In this document: one piece after another, positions 1-12,000 of the stretch
Position numbering within the stretch: the first letter of the stretch is position 1
Layout of the letters: the number at the start of each line of letters is the position of its first letter
Origin: Symbiodinium natans
Taxonomy: Eukaryota > Sar > Dinophyceae > Suessiales > Symbiodiniaceae
Reading direction: 5' to 3'
Assembly: GCA_905221605.1 (NCBI GenBank)
Contig: CAJNDS010002090.1
Coordinates: 142,045 to 206,044 of the forward strand
Length of the DNA: 64,000 nt
Position numbers and translations under genes: made by a program
Notes under the pieces: model-generated
Database searches by the model: none
Seen by the model: only the letters and a program-made list of their open reading frames with translations
Told to the model about the DNA's origin: nothing

Positions 1-139
1 ATACTCCCTATTAAGGACTGAGAGTCTACGGGAAACATCCCAACCCTACACCCTAAACTCTAAAAACCTTAAGACCACACCCTTCAAGGTGTAGGGTTTG
101 GGGTGTAGGGTTTAGGGTTATAGGGCTTGGCTTCAACAC

Positions 140-812
140 CGAAGCTCTGACCATCGACAGGGGAGCCTTTTCGATGACCACGAGGGAGATGTGATCTTTG
201 CACTTGGCCTCTGCTGTGGCAGAGAACAACATAAGGGTTTAGGGTGTGAGAAATATAAATACACATACACACACACACACATCTATATATATATATATAC
301 ACACGCATTCTTGCAGCGAGCTAGACGTTTTTGACAGATTGAAGGGCATGAGCAAGTAGACAAATCTATGCATGATGCACATTTGCGGGTGGGGCGTGAA
401 GGCTCAGGTTCGAGCACACGTTCGGCGGCTGGCGGTGTCAGATTGAAACCCCCCAACCCTAGACCGCAAACCCTAAACCCAAACCGCAAACCCTAAACCC
501 TAAACCTAAACCCTAAAAGCCCTGGTTCGGGATTGTGGAACCATTCAAGGTTCAGGGTTTTGAGGGTTCAGGGTTTACGGTTGGGGTTCTCTGGCTTTGG
601 GTGGTTGAGAGAGGGTCTGGGGTTTAGGGTTTTGGGTTTAGGCTTATAGGGTTAACGGTTTAGGATGCAGCCTAAACCTTTTGGACTTCAGCCCCCCGTG
701 TTAGGGTTCAAGATTTTAGGGCTTTCAGCCTTGGGGATTTTGGGCGACGAGCACCAGAACCCCCTCTGAGCCCCCGAAAGGCCTGCGAAGCGTTAGAGAG
801 AAACCCTCTATA

Positions 813-843
<31 letters not shown>

Positions 844-2558
844 ATATATATATATATATATATATCAACCCTCGTTTGCGGTCTAGGGGTAAAGGGTGAA
901 AAGGGGTCACCAAGAATTGAAGAAACAACGTAGTAGGGTTTACGATTTACGGTTTAGGGTTGGGGACCCCTTTTGGGGGAAAGGGTTTGCTACAAATCAA
1001 GCCCTACTCGCCACATTCCATCCAGCTGCGATGACCATGTTCGCATCCTTGGGCCAAATGTCTTTGAAGACCTGGGGTCAGTGCTCTCAGGAGCCAGGGC
1101 ACCAGGCAGCTCTGATGCAAGAACCTTCCCTAACTAGAAGCAACCTTCTATGTCAGACACCAAAGAAGAAGCTCCCTAAATCCCTGCAGTCCCCCCTAAA
1201 CTTAAACCCCTAAGCCCCCCCCCCCCCCCCTCCCCTACCCCTCAACCCTCAAGCCTCAACCTTCAACCCTTAACCCTCAACCCTAAACCCTAAACCCCAA
1301 ACGACAAATGACACCGTGAAGTGAGCGAGTGCATCCCAGCTGCCGGCTCCAGGCGGGGATAGAGCTCCTCTGACTCCCCCACTCAAGGGTTTAGGGTTTG
1401 GGGTTTTGGGTTTAGGGTTTAGGGTTTAGGGAAACTCGAAGGCATAGGGTCTGGAGGATGTCGCCACAAACTCTGGAACCCTTAAACCCTTGGGGGCAGG
1501 TGTTCAGGCTTTCGGGTTGTTGGTTTAGGGACTTTAGGACTAGGGTTTAGGGTCTAGGGTTTAGGGTTTAGGCTGTAGGGTGTAGGGTTTAAGGTTTCAG
1601 GTCTTCAGTATTGGGCATGTCTTGGAAAGTTCCCCTTACGCTAACAGTCCTTTAGGGTTTAGGGTTTAGGGTTTAGGGTTTAGGGTTTAGGGTTTGGGGT
1701 TTGGGGTTTGGGGTTTAGGGTTTAGGGTTTAGGGTTTAGTACCCCCTATTCTATTCCCGATTAAGGGCTGTTAGTATAAGGGGGAACATCCCAAGGCATG
1801 TCCCTGTTATTATTGGGAGGGGCTTGGGACAGTTAAATGCAGAGCTGTCTGAGAGAAAAAAAACCTTGGGGAAGCCTCAAGCGTGTGCATAGACTCCGGC
1901 AGCCATAAACCCAAACAAAAACGAAACCCTAGACTCTAAGCCCTAAACCCCAAACCCTAACACCCTAAACCCCTAACCCTAATCCGCTTCCCAAAGCACA
2001 GGCTCGCCTGAATCTTCGTCTTGATCCCACGCTGCACGGAGCTCTTTACCTGCCACCCGTGACTGCTGGGGCCTCAATCATTAGCCCAAAGGGTCCATGT
2101 ACCTAAAATAGGGACTACTTGGGCCTTGTAAAGTACCTCCTACTTAGGGACTTTAGGGCCCAAGTACAGAATAATGAGGTACATGGACCCTTAGGGTTTA
2201 GGGTTTAGGGTTTAGGGTTGGGGTTTAGGGTTTAGGGTTTAGGGTTTAGGGTTTAGGGTTTAGGGTTTAGGGTTTAGGGTTTAGGGTTTAGGGTTTAGGG
2301 TTTAGGGTTTAGGGTTTAGGGTTTAGGGTTTAGGGTTTAGGGTTTAGGGTTTAGGGTTTAGGGTTTAGGGTTTAGGGTTTAGGGTTTAGGGTTTAGGGTT
2401 TAGGGTTTAGGGTGTAGGGTGTAGGGTGTAGGGTGTAGGGTGTAGGGTGTAGGGTGTAGGGTGTAGGGTGTAGGGTTTAGGGCTCAGGGTTTAGGGCTCA
2501 AGGCTCAGCCGGCCTGATTCTGTCCGGACACGTCCGCGGGCGTGAAGCCCTTGAACAT
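140..2558 (-). CDS. MCTS1: MCTS1/Tma20-like translation factor gene, 5 exons, 3' end beyond window
   Basis: Five short minus-strand exons join in frame at 2558-2514, 2049-2008, 1367-1341, 1071-1027 and 208-140. All junctions are phase 0 with AG acceptors; donors are GC, GC, GC, GC and GT. The ATG at 2558 gives MFKGFTPADVSGQNQ, then VKSSVQRGIKTKIQ, ELYPRLEPA, VFKDIWPKDANMVIA and AKCKDHISLVVIEKAPLSM. This follows the N-terminal domain of MCTS1/Tma20: MFK-F start, K-SV--GIK, E--P--EP, PK, then KC--H---VV. The family binds the 40S ribosome with DENR and acts in re-initiation and recycling in the cytoplasm. The PUA domain should lie left of position 1. Introns hold telomere-type repeats and MITEs. 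Family assignment is by remembered motifs; the exon at 1071-1027 is the least similar part. Other open blocks between the exons (for example 310-440 and 1435-1475) were not needed to close the frame. Confidence 0.72.
1625..1794. mobile_element. family F MITE split by a telomere-type array
   Basis: Left arm (AAGTTCCCCTTACGCTAACA, 1627-1653) and right arm (GGGCTGTTAGTATAAGGGGG, ending in AACATCCCAA at 1794) are separated by about 80 bp of (TTTAGGG)n and TTTGGGG units. Confidence 0.55.
2086..2196. mobile_element. family H MITE running into telomere-type array
   Basis: AAGGGTCCATGTACCT to AGGTACATGGACCCTTAGGG; its right end continues without a break into (TTTAGGG)n. Confidence 0.6.
2192..2487 (+). 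repeat. long TTTAGGG array ending in GTGTAGG variant block
   Basis: About 30 near-perfect TTTAGGG units, then about ten GTGTAGG units (2409-2478). It directly continues the end of a family H MITE. Confidence 0.95.
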
Positions 2559-2728
2559 CCTCCGGCAGCCGGCTCTTTGGGGTTGAGGGTTTGGGGTATA
2601 AGGTTTAGGTTTAGGGTTTAGGGTTTAGGGTTTAGGGTTTAGGGTTTGGGGTTTAGGGTTTAGGGTTACTTAGTTGCCGAGTTCATAAGCCCCAAAAATT
2701 GTACACTTTCAGTTCGAAAAGGGGATTA

Positions 2729-3280
2729 CAGTAAAACCACTGTATAAGAAACCACAGTTTAAGAAACTGAGCCCCTAGACCCGGGAATATTGGTCGATTT
2801 GCAGTTGCCTTCTAGCTAAGAAACTTAGCGTACCCTAGAGTTTTGGGGTCAGTTTCTAAATAAATTCTGCCCGCAACCCCCCCGGGTCTACCCCAAAAAC
2901 GCGCGGGAGTCACATTCTAGAGGTTTTCAGCCCTGAAAAGCTCTAAAACGTGACTCCCCCTTCCTGCGGCCTGACCCTACCCCAAAAACGCGCGGGAGTC
3001 ACATTCTAGAGGTTTTCAGCCCTGAAAAGCTCTAAAACGTGACTCCCCCGCGCCTGCGGCCTGACCCTACCCCAAAACGCGCGGGAGTCATATTCGGGAA
3101 CCCTCACCATTCCTGGAACATGGGTTTGGTCTAGTGGTATAGCGTACTCCCTTAAGAAATTTGTTTAGAAATCAAGCCTACCCTAGGCTCAAACCCCCCC
3201 GGGTACATGGGTAATGGAAACTAAGAAACTTAGGGTACCCTATCGCCGGAAAACCGTTTTCTTATACAGCGTTTTTACTG
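2729..3280. mobile_element. pogo/Tigger-like MITE, 552 bp
   Basis: Ends CAGTAAAACCACTGTATAAG and CTTATACAGCGTTTTTACTG are inverted repeats flanked by TA on both sides (2727-2728, 3281-3282), as in pogo-type elements. Inside, an approximately 90-bp unit starting CCCCAAAAACGCGCGGGAGT repeats two to three times (2890-3090), and a tRNA-like stretch lies near 3121-3200. No transposase frame. Confidence 0.65.
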
Positions 3281-3649
3281 TATAGTATCCCAAAAAGTGT
3301 AAAGTGTGCTCACTCAGCTACTAAGAAAAGGAAAGGCGCCTAGAAGGGACCCTTACTCCCCTGTATAACCCCTATGTATACCTTAGTAATTATAGAGTCA
3401 CTACATATGCAATTAACCGCCAAATAACCCCTAAAGACCCCGTAAGGTCCCTTGTAAGGGTGACTCCCTTCGTCCCTTGAGGGTTTGGGGCTTTTAAGCC
3501 ACCCTGACAACTGGAACTCTGAGAGCAAAGCCCGTAAACAACTTAGGATGTCTGAACCCTGAATCCTAAACCCTGAACAATAAACCCTAACCCTAAACCC
3601 TGTAAAATCCTAAAAACGAACCCTCAACCCTAAACCCTCAACCCGAAAC

Positions 3650-5880
3650 CCTGAGCCCTGAACTGCTCTTCGCGGCAAGTCCTTGCACCCAGGGCCCGAG
3701 CCCAGAAGCCATAGGGCTCAGGGTTCAGGGATTTGAGGCTTTGTTCAGGGCTTAGGGATTGGTAAACCCCAAACCCTAACCCCTAACCCCTAAACCCTAA
3801 ACCCTAAACCCTAAACCCGAAACCCCTTAGAGCCCCTAAATCTTTTGGGGTTTGGAGGGTAATTAGAGCTTGGGGCATGCCGTAAACACGTCGCCCCTTT
3901 GCTTTGCGCAGTCCCTTCCTTGAGGAGCCTTCTAGTTGTCCGCAGAATTCTGGGGGCTCTTAGGGTTTAGGGTTTAGGGTTTAGGGCTAAGGCTTTAGGG
4001 TTTAGGGTTTAGGGGCAACGGCAACGACCAAAGGCGGGAGTCCAGGGAAAACAGGCGGGAGTCTAGGGGCCTGCTTTGGAGTGGGCCGGTGAGTTCGCTG
4101 TCCCTGACACCCTTGTAGCCCAGCAACCTGTTTTTGGGGTTGGTTACTTTATCAGGGAACCCAGAACCAAAAACAAAAGATAAAGGCTACCACTAGGCTA
4201 CCAAGAATCACGACAGCTCAGGGTTCAGGATTGCGGGTCAGGGTTATTCAGGGTTCGTGCTCTGAAAAGGAACACCTGCTTGAACTCAGGGGTGAAGAAT
4301 TTGGGGCTTAGGGCTTAGGGTTCGTCCTTACTTTATGGCGGTCCTTCTCCAAGAGCTCACCAAACTCCGCCCGCGAGCGAGAGCAGTTGCTGGATTTGCA
4401 ATGTCAAAAGCCTTCGGGTCTTTGTGTTTTCGATACTCTTGCTCAGGCTCATGGGGTAGAACTACTCTGGCGCGGCTCATAACACCACAGCTACTTGTGC
4501 GTGTCGCCATGATCACTGCGGGCATGCTGCTCCAACACATTCAAGAGAGCCAGAGGCTGCACAGAAAGCACTCGGCTAGAATCTACAAAATGTTGAACAG
4601 ACCCCTTCGGCATGCCCCCTTGCAGGAAATGAAGGGGTATGGGTTTGGGGCCTGTTGAATGATTCTGGGAACGAAGCAGGCAGGCCCCAGAAGACATGAA
4701 ACTGCCCTAAAAAGCCCCCAAACTGAAATTGTGGGGGGTGCCCTCGTTGGGGGTTCTAGCGTGGTAAACTCTACTCTGTTGATGGCTTCCCATGACCTAG
4801 AGCAACCCTGTAAGCTCTATGCAGCACCCTTTACCCCATGAGCACCCTAAACCCTGAACCCTAAACCCTAAACCCTAAACCCTAAACCTAAACCCTAAAC
4901 CCTGAACCCTAGACTGTAATAAGCCTTACCCGAAGAGTCCATGTACCTAAATAGGGAATACTTGGGCCCTAAAGTACCTCCTAGTTGGGGACTTTAGGGC
5001 TCAACTGCATAGTAACGAGGTACATGAACCCTTAGGGTTATAGACACTATAAGCCCTATAAGCCCTACAGGGCCTACGCACATGTAAACCCTACAAGCAA
5101 AGGCCGGGAGACATAGCTCTTACCAATGCACACACAAACCCTACGAGCCCCAGAAGCAATACAGGACCAGGTGGCGTGGGCAGAAGGTCTACAAGTCAAC
5201 CGCTTTGGGCGGAGCGTCAAAAAGTGTAGGCTTTGTGACACCTACAAATATACTCCAAGATCCTGAAGCCAAAGTGTGCAACCCGAAACCCTGAACCCTA
5301 TATGCACCGGAAAGCATCAACCTTAAGTAACTAAAATCCTGAATCTAAGTCCCATGTAAGACCTCAACCGACACTTGCAGAGCGGGCTTTGTCCTTGTGA
5401 GGTGACTCCTTGTGCCTGGATCCGAAAATCCCTTGCAACTCACGCCGACACGAGAAACAAGCAAGGGGGCGAAACCTGAAACGCCCTGGGTCACCTTGTG
5501 CGCCAGAAACCCTAAACCCTAAACCCTAAACATAGGGCTACAAAGGCTCTGGCCAGGCTTGATGAGGGCCACGGACGCCTCGAGCAGCTCCCCAGACATT
5601 CATGTTCTTCAAGGCTTTAGGGTCCCTAAGCCCTAAACCACTCACCCGAAAACACTACCTGCCCAACTCCACTCCCTAAACCCCAAGCCCTACTGCCCTG
5701 AGCCCTTTTAGGCCCTAAACTCTCTTCCTTCGCCGGGAATCGAGGGAGTCATTGGTCATTGCCTGCTGTGTAGACACCATGCAGTTTGATGACGCGCTCG
5801 TGCTGCAACAATTGCGCCCCTGATGGTACAGTTCCTGCTAGTACATGAGGCGGGGCAGCCGCTCCAGGCACATGCCGCAT
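3650..5880 (-). CDS. exon-like blocks between MAP1 and MCTS1
   Basis: Short minus-strand open blocks: 5880-5750 (an ATG-led 43-codon stretch containing HERVIKLHGVYTAGN; it lies inside a MAP1 intron), about 5425-5370 (HKESPHKDKARSA), about 4392-4334 (AEFGELLEKDRHK with a GTAAGG donor), about 3950-3890 (GRDCAKQRGDVFTACPK) and about 3710-3660. They may be missing MAP1 exons, 5' exons of MCTS1 or a small separate gene. The region also holds MITEs and (CCCTAAA)n. Nothing here was assigned to a family. Confidence 0.3.
4937..5038. mobile_element. family H MITE
   Basis: AGTCCATGTACCTAAATAGG...GAGGTACATGAACCCTTAGGG; central palindrome slightly degraded. Confidence 0.55.
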
Positions 5881-8501
5881 TACTGTTTCCATCCCTAAAC
5901 CCTAAACCCTAAACCCTAAACCCTAAACCCTAAACCCTAAACCCTAAACCCTAAACCCTAAACCCTAGGAGAGCCCTGAATCCTTACTTAGAGACACTAG
6001 AGATCATCACAAGGGTCACAAGGGTTTAGGGTTTAGGGTTTAGGGTTTAGGGTTTAGGGTTTAGGGTTTAGGGTCGGTCTAGGGTTTAGGGTTTAGGGTG
6101 GTTTAACCCGGACTCAACCCCGAAAGCCTTGCAACGGCCGACAGTAACGTGCAACCGCCATCCGAAGCCAAAAGGGCCCCTAAATCATTACCAAATCACC
6201 TTGTAGTTATAGTGATCCTTTCAACAGGACAACGCAGGCACTACATTTACGAAACCCCCCAAACCGAAAACCCTACCCATGATGAGTACATAGACCCCCC
6301 CCCCATAACATGCAAAGCAACTACCGGGCTGATTGATACGGATTGACCTTTGCCGTTTAAGGAGCTCATGCCACACAAAATGGTGGGTGGTTCAGTATAA
6401 GGTTCAGGGTTTATCGGGTTTATATGATAAGGGTTATTGGGATTTCTGGGGATGATAGTAATAAGGTAAATAGGGTTAATCGGCTTGATAGGGTGTTTAG
6501 GGTTTAGAGGGTAGCGTAAACCCTAAACCCTAAACCCTAAACCCTAAACTCTAAACTCTAAACCCTAAACCCTAAACCCTAAACCCTTGGTTCAGAGGGG
6601 GCTTGTAAGGGTTAGGGACTGAGGCTCCTTGAGGGCGTCGTAGGTGCTGCGAACGAGGTGGTGGGACCTGCGGGTGGCGCGTCGCGGAGATGTAGGTGGG
6701 TTTAGGGTTTAGGGTTTAGGGTTTAGGGTTTAGGGATGTAGGGGGGTTTAGATTGGGATGCTCCCCCGTATTCTAACAGTCCTTGACAGGGACTATAGTA
6801 TCCCCGATTATCCCTATTATACTCCCATTTAAGGACCACCACCAAATGACAAGGTTTCGGGTTTAGGGTCTCGGGTCTAGGGTGTAACATCAGGTGTAGG
6901 TAGGGCGGTTGCTTCAGCAAAGATGTGGGGAGAAGGGGGGGGGGGGTAAGAAATTCCCCCTAAGCCAGATTCTCTAAATGTGCTGGGCATTGTCTGGTCC
7001 AGGGTCCAGGGTCCAGGGTTTAGGGTTTAGGCCTGATGGCTTGCGGGCGCACCACGCAGCAAAACACTTGAGCGGTCCAAGAAACATCGCCACGCTTTGT
7101 AGGGGTTTGGGGTCGGGGGCTTAGACTAGGTCGGCCCTGCCGAGTCTCTGAAACATTCTTACTACACCCAAATTCAAGCAGGGGGCAACATATCATATAT
7201 CTTTGCCCCTGAGGCGCTGGCTCCTCATCGCAATGGCCGATGAAGAATGTCTCGTTGAGGTCGGCATGAAACCCCTCGTGGCCTCAGCCCAAACCCATGG
7301 GGCGTCTGCGTTGCAAGGCCAGCCTCTGTAAACCGGAGACTTACCCTGAAGGGTTTAGGGTTTAGGGTTTAGGGTTTAGGGTTTAGGGTTTAGGGTTTAG
7401 GGTTTAGGGTTGAACCCTAAACGCAGAGGCTTGACGCGGCATTCAGCTTCGCAGGACGCGGTGGGGCAACAAGAACAAACTACGTCAAGCGAAGGCAGAG
7501 AACGAGCCCGCGGCAAACACTGACATCCAGGTTGACCTGGCAAGATCCAAGTGAGTTTGACAACCCTAAACCGTTTCCGGGCTTGGGGACCCCAAAAGTC
7601 TACTTGGATCACTTCCGGTCTTCAGGCTGTCAAAGCATTTCACGCTTGGATGCCTGGGGTTTAGGGCTTAAGTTTAGGGTTTAGGGTTTAGGGTTTGGGG
7701 TTTAGGGTTTAGGGTTTAGGGTTAGGGTTTAGGGCTTAGGGCCGCTTAGGGCAATAAACTGGGCTGCAGAGCACGGGACCCGATTGATGACATCATGGTT
7801 CTGATTATCCTCTCCGCCTCGGGCAATGGACTTCAAGGCACCAGCGACAATACCAGCCTCCCTAAACCCTAAACCCTAAACCCTAAACCCTAAACCCTAA
7901 ACCCTAAACCCTAAAACCCTAAACCCTAAACCCTAAACCCTAAACCCTAAACCCTAAAACCCTAAACCCCTAAACCGCTGGGTTTCGGGTTTAGGGCTGG
8001 GGTTTAGGGCCTGGGGTCATCGCGACAGGCCGGGTCCGCAATGTCGCCCTCCTGCAGTGGACGGCTATCTGGAATGCCGTGACAGATCACCTGATGAGGC
8101 TCGGACCCAGGGAGGAAAGAGGGTCGACCCAGGGAGGAAACAGGGTCTTGTTTTGGTGTTTAGGGTTTAGGGGTTAGGCTTGAGGGTCAGCTGCTTCGAA
8201 GCAGCTAACTTCTTCACAGCATCCGAATCCTAAGGTCTCCCCACAATGGGCAGGGTATCACTAGGTTGGGGTTTAAGACTTTAGGGTTTAGGGTTTAGGG
8301 TTTAGGGTTTAGGGTTTAGGGTTTAGGGTTTAGGGTTTAGGGTTTAGGGTGGTTGAGGGGCAGTGACCCCAAAACCCTGAACCCTAGACCGCCAGACCTC
8401 TGCAACCCTAAGCCTGAAACCCTTTATCCCCACAGCCTCGTTCGCAGAGACGCACACGGACTTGGGGAAGCCCATGTAGTTCAAAGGGCTCGGGTACAGA
8501 C
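5554..8501 (-). CDS. MAP1: type I methionine aminopeptidase, 6 exons placed, both ends missing
   Basis: Minus-strand exons at 8501-8437, 8090-8040, 7536-7512, 7282-7207, 6667-6637 and 5587-5554 join in frame. They read YPSPLNYMGFPKSVCVSANE, VICHGIPDSRPLQEGDI, VNLDVSVC, HEGFHADLNETFFIGHCDEE, SHHLVRSTYD and LLEASVALIKPG. This is the order of MetAP1: YPSPLNY-FPKS, the NEVICHGIPD block with an active-site His, the metal-binding Asp of the N-DV segment, the second metal-binding Asp in the G-H-DLNETF block, and the PG segment. The enzyme removes initiator Met in the cytosol. All five placed donors are GC, with AG acceptors. The C-terminal GHGIG/IEP/QFEH exons and the N-terminal exons were not found. 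They may be among unassigned exon-like blocks or lost, so the gene could be incomplete. An open stretch at 7752-7860 inside one intron is unexplained. Confidence 0.78.
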
Positions 8502-9010
8502 CTAGGCTGAGGTTTAGGGTTTAGGGTTTACCTGGGCTAAGGGATTTAGGGCTTTGGGTGCAGAAACAAGACATTAGGCTTGTGATTCTGTCTAGTGGCT
8601 GAGGGTTGTTGGTAAAAAAATGTGTGCATTAAGGTGTAATTCCCGTCTCTTGTGAAGCTAACCATACCAGTCAGTGGAAGGTTTATGGCTGGGGTTATGA
8701 ATCGAACATCCCAAACAGCAAGCCCTGGAGCCCGGAAGACCATGAACCCTGAAGACTAAACACTATGAACCCTTTCTTGGTGCTAAAGCCCTGAACCAAT
8801 TTCTATAAACCGTATAAACCCTATAAACCCTATGAACCCTACACCCTATGTGTATATATATATATATATATATAAACACCCTATAAACCCTATAAACCCT
8901 ATAAACACTATAAACCCTATTATATATAGACTTTAATAAAAAGAAAACCTATAAACCCTATAAACCTTACATTCTAAACCCTATAAACCCTCACACGCAC
9001 ACCCACACGT

Positions 9011-12000
9011 CTCCTCCATCTTGCTCGGCGTGTCCACATTGTTCCGGACATGGAAATTGAAGGCATCTCGAATCGCCATCCACTGCCGGGCGGCAATCTC
9101 CCCATCAGGCTTGTACCGCCGGGCGAAAGTTTTCTCTTTGGGCTTGGTGTTCCCCACTTTGCAGACATCAGGACCCGGCGAGCCAAAGCTTTTAGAGGCA
9201 GGGTGGTTGTGGGTTTAGGTTTTAAGAAAAACCTCTGCTTGACACTGTCAGGGCCCGCCCCAAACGGTTTGGGGTTTAGGGTTTAGGTTTAGGGTTTAGG
9301 GTTCAGGGGCTCAGGGTTGAGGGTTTAGGGTCTAGGGTTGAGGGCCCTAAACCCTGAACCCTGTCGCCTGCGCCCTGACAATGGAACTGGAGTCTTTTTG
9401 ATCCCCTAAAATTGGGAAGCATGTGCTCACTGCTGTGGAGCCAATACGTAAAGTGGACCTAGCCCAAAAACCTAAACCCTAAACCCTAAACCTATCGCAT
9501 TTCAGATTAAATAGATGGGCTTGAAACCCTGACCCAAAACCCTGAACCCTTGAATAAATCGAGCCTAAACAAGTACCCTAGGCCTTGAAACCCAAACCCT
9601 AACACGCTAAACTACCATTGCTTGAGAACCCCCCGAAACATGTAAAATAAGAATCCCTATCCTGCACTGGTAAGGGAGAAGAAGTTGTTGGTTTTAAGGG
9701 TGGCTCTTAAGCAATGAGTAGTAAAGCCTGGCTACATGTAGTTCGAAAGTCTAAGGGGATTTAAGACTATGTACTCCAATACGATATTGTGTTTCTTGGG
9801 GCCCAAAGCCACAGTATAGCCAAGCACACCATACTTTGCTGCATGGACCCTACATCCTAAACCCTAAACCCTACACCCTAAAAACCCTAAACCTAAAAAC
9901 GCCCTATACCCTAAAAACCCTGGATCCTAAACCTATAGGCACCCTAACCCTAAACCTTAAATCCCACAAGCCCTGCATCCTAAACCTATAAACACCATAA
10001 ACCCTAAACCACCTATAAACGCCTTAAACCCTAAACCCTAAATCCCAAACCCTGAAAACCGTAAAGACCCGAAGAACCCTACATCCTAAACCTACAAACG
10101 CCCTAAACCCTAAACCCTCAAGCCCAAAAACAAAAAAGCCCTAAGAACCCTACATCCCAAAAAAAAGCCCTAAGAACCCTACATCCCAAACAAAAAACCC
10201 TGAACCCAAAACCCAAAACCCAAAACCCTAAACCCCAAAAACAAAAAAAGCCCTAAGAACCCTACATCCAAAAAAAAAAAACTAAGAACCCTACATCCCA
10301 AAAAAAAAAACTAAGAACCCTACATCCCAAAGCCTGTAAAACCAATGCAGGGCAGGCTGAGGGGCGCACGCCGCTCGCGGCAAGCCGCATAGACCACCTT
10401 GGCGCAGCTCCCCTGGGTGTTTAGAGGGGAGGGCACCCGAAGCGCGAAACCCAAACCCTAAGGGTTTAGGGTTTAGGGTTTAGGGTTTAGGGTTTCGGGT
10501 TTAGGGTTAAGCCCTAAGCCTCCCCGATTGAGGGGATTTGGCGCTTGGTGGTTTAGGGGTTTAGGTGTTTGAGGTTTAGGGGTTTCAAGGGGTTGCCGGG
10601 ATGCACAGCGCGATTGAAGGAATATTCGTCAGGTGCTGGGTGCTTGCTTGGTTTGGTGTCTAGGGCAGATGGGGGGGGTTCACCCTAAACCCTAAACCCT
10701 CAACCCTCAACTTCACGCGGCCAAGCATTGCGGTTTGAGGGGTTGAGGGTTTCAGGTTGAGGGTTTGGGGTTTAGAGGATGTATGGGGCACATTGTGACG
10801 CAGACCCCTTAGTTACATGGTCTCTGGGTGTGGGCCATCAAAATACCCAAGGGGACCTTATTAAGGAGCATGTAACTTCTCTAAACCCTAAACCCTAAAC
10901 TCTAAACTCTAAACCCTAAACCCTAAACCCTAAACCCCACATTAAGGTCCCTTAAGAAGTACCGTACACTCCTCGCGCCTACAAGGCATGCAGAGGTTTT
11001 TGCCTACGATCCGCGCGCGCACGTCATAACCTACGGCCTCTCAAGATCCTAGGCTTGAACTGCCATGACATAGGGTTTAGGGTTTAGGGTTTAGGGTTTA
11101 GGGTTTAGAGTTTAGGGTTTAGGGTTTAGGGTTTAGGGTTTAGGGTTTAGGGTTTAGGGCTCAGGGTTTCGGGTGCTCGGGGTTTGGGGTTCAGGGCCCA
11201 TGTCTTGGATTCGAGCTTGAGCAAGGCATCTACTACGAGCCTCCACCACCCCCATTCTCGTGGGGCTCTACATGTCTGCGGCAGGACTGCAAGCAAACTC
11301 AAAGCAACCACTCCACCCTGAAGGGTTTAGGGTTTAGGGTTTAGGGTTTAGGGTTTAGGGTTTAGGGTTTAGGGTTTACTACCCTAAACTTAAACCACTA
11401 AACAACTTCTGTCGACAAAGAGTCCTATGCTACCCTCCCCCTATTTTGAATTCAACCTCGAAAAGCCAGCCAGAAACGACGCGGAACTTCAACATGTTGA
11501 GCAGTGTCTCAAGGCAGTGGAAAAGAGTTTACCTAGACCCCATATTGGGTGGCTGAGTTTGCCTTTTCTTATGACATTCGTCCCCTCCCCCCCCCTCCAA
11601 CAAGAAAGAACAGCAAGCAACTAACTACAGTTGGGGCGGTCTAGGTCCTATAGGGTGTAGCAGGCAACGACCAAGTTGCATGTCCCAATTGCCCCTAAAG
11701 CCGCCTAAAGCCTAAACCCTCTAAACCCAAAACTCAAAATCCTAACCCTAAACCTCAACAGTTTCTCAAGCTTGGCCTAAGACAAGTCAACCTCCAGTGA
11801 ACCCCTAAACCCTAAACCCTAAACCCTAAACCCTAAACCCTAAACCCTAAACCCTAAACCCTAAACCCTAAACCTCCAGTTTGCCCGCAACCACTGCCTC
11901 CCCATCCGCCGCAGAGCGTCCAGCTTCATTGAGGAGCTAAGAAGATGTTGACATAGGGTCTAGGGTCTAGAGTTTAGGGTTTAGGGTTCCGGGTTCAGGG

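Noticed and set aside
7464-7558. Plus-strand block (NKNKLRQAKAENEPAANTD) with CAG acceptor and GTGAGT donor
   Set aside because: The opposite strand here carries the MAP1 exon VNLDVSVC, which joins in phase with exons on both sides. The plus reading is its shadow.
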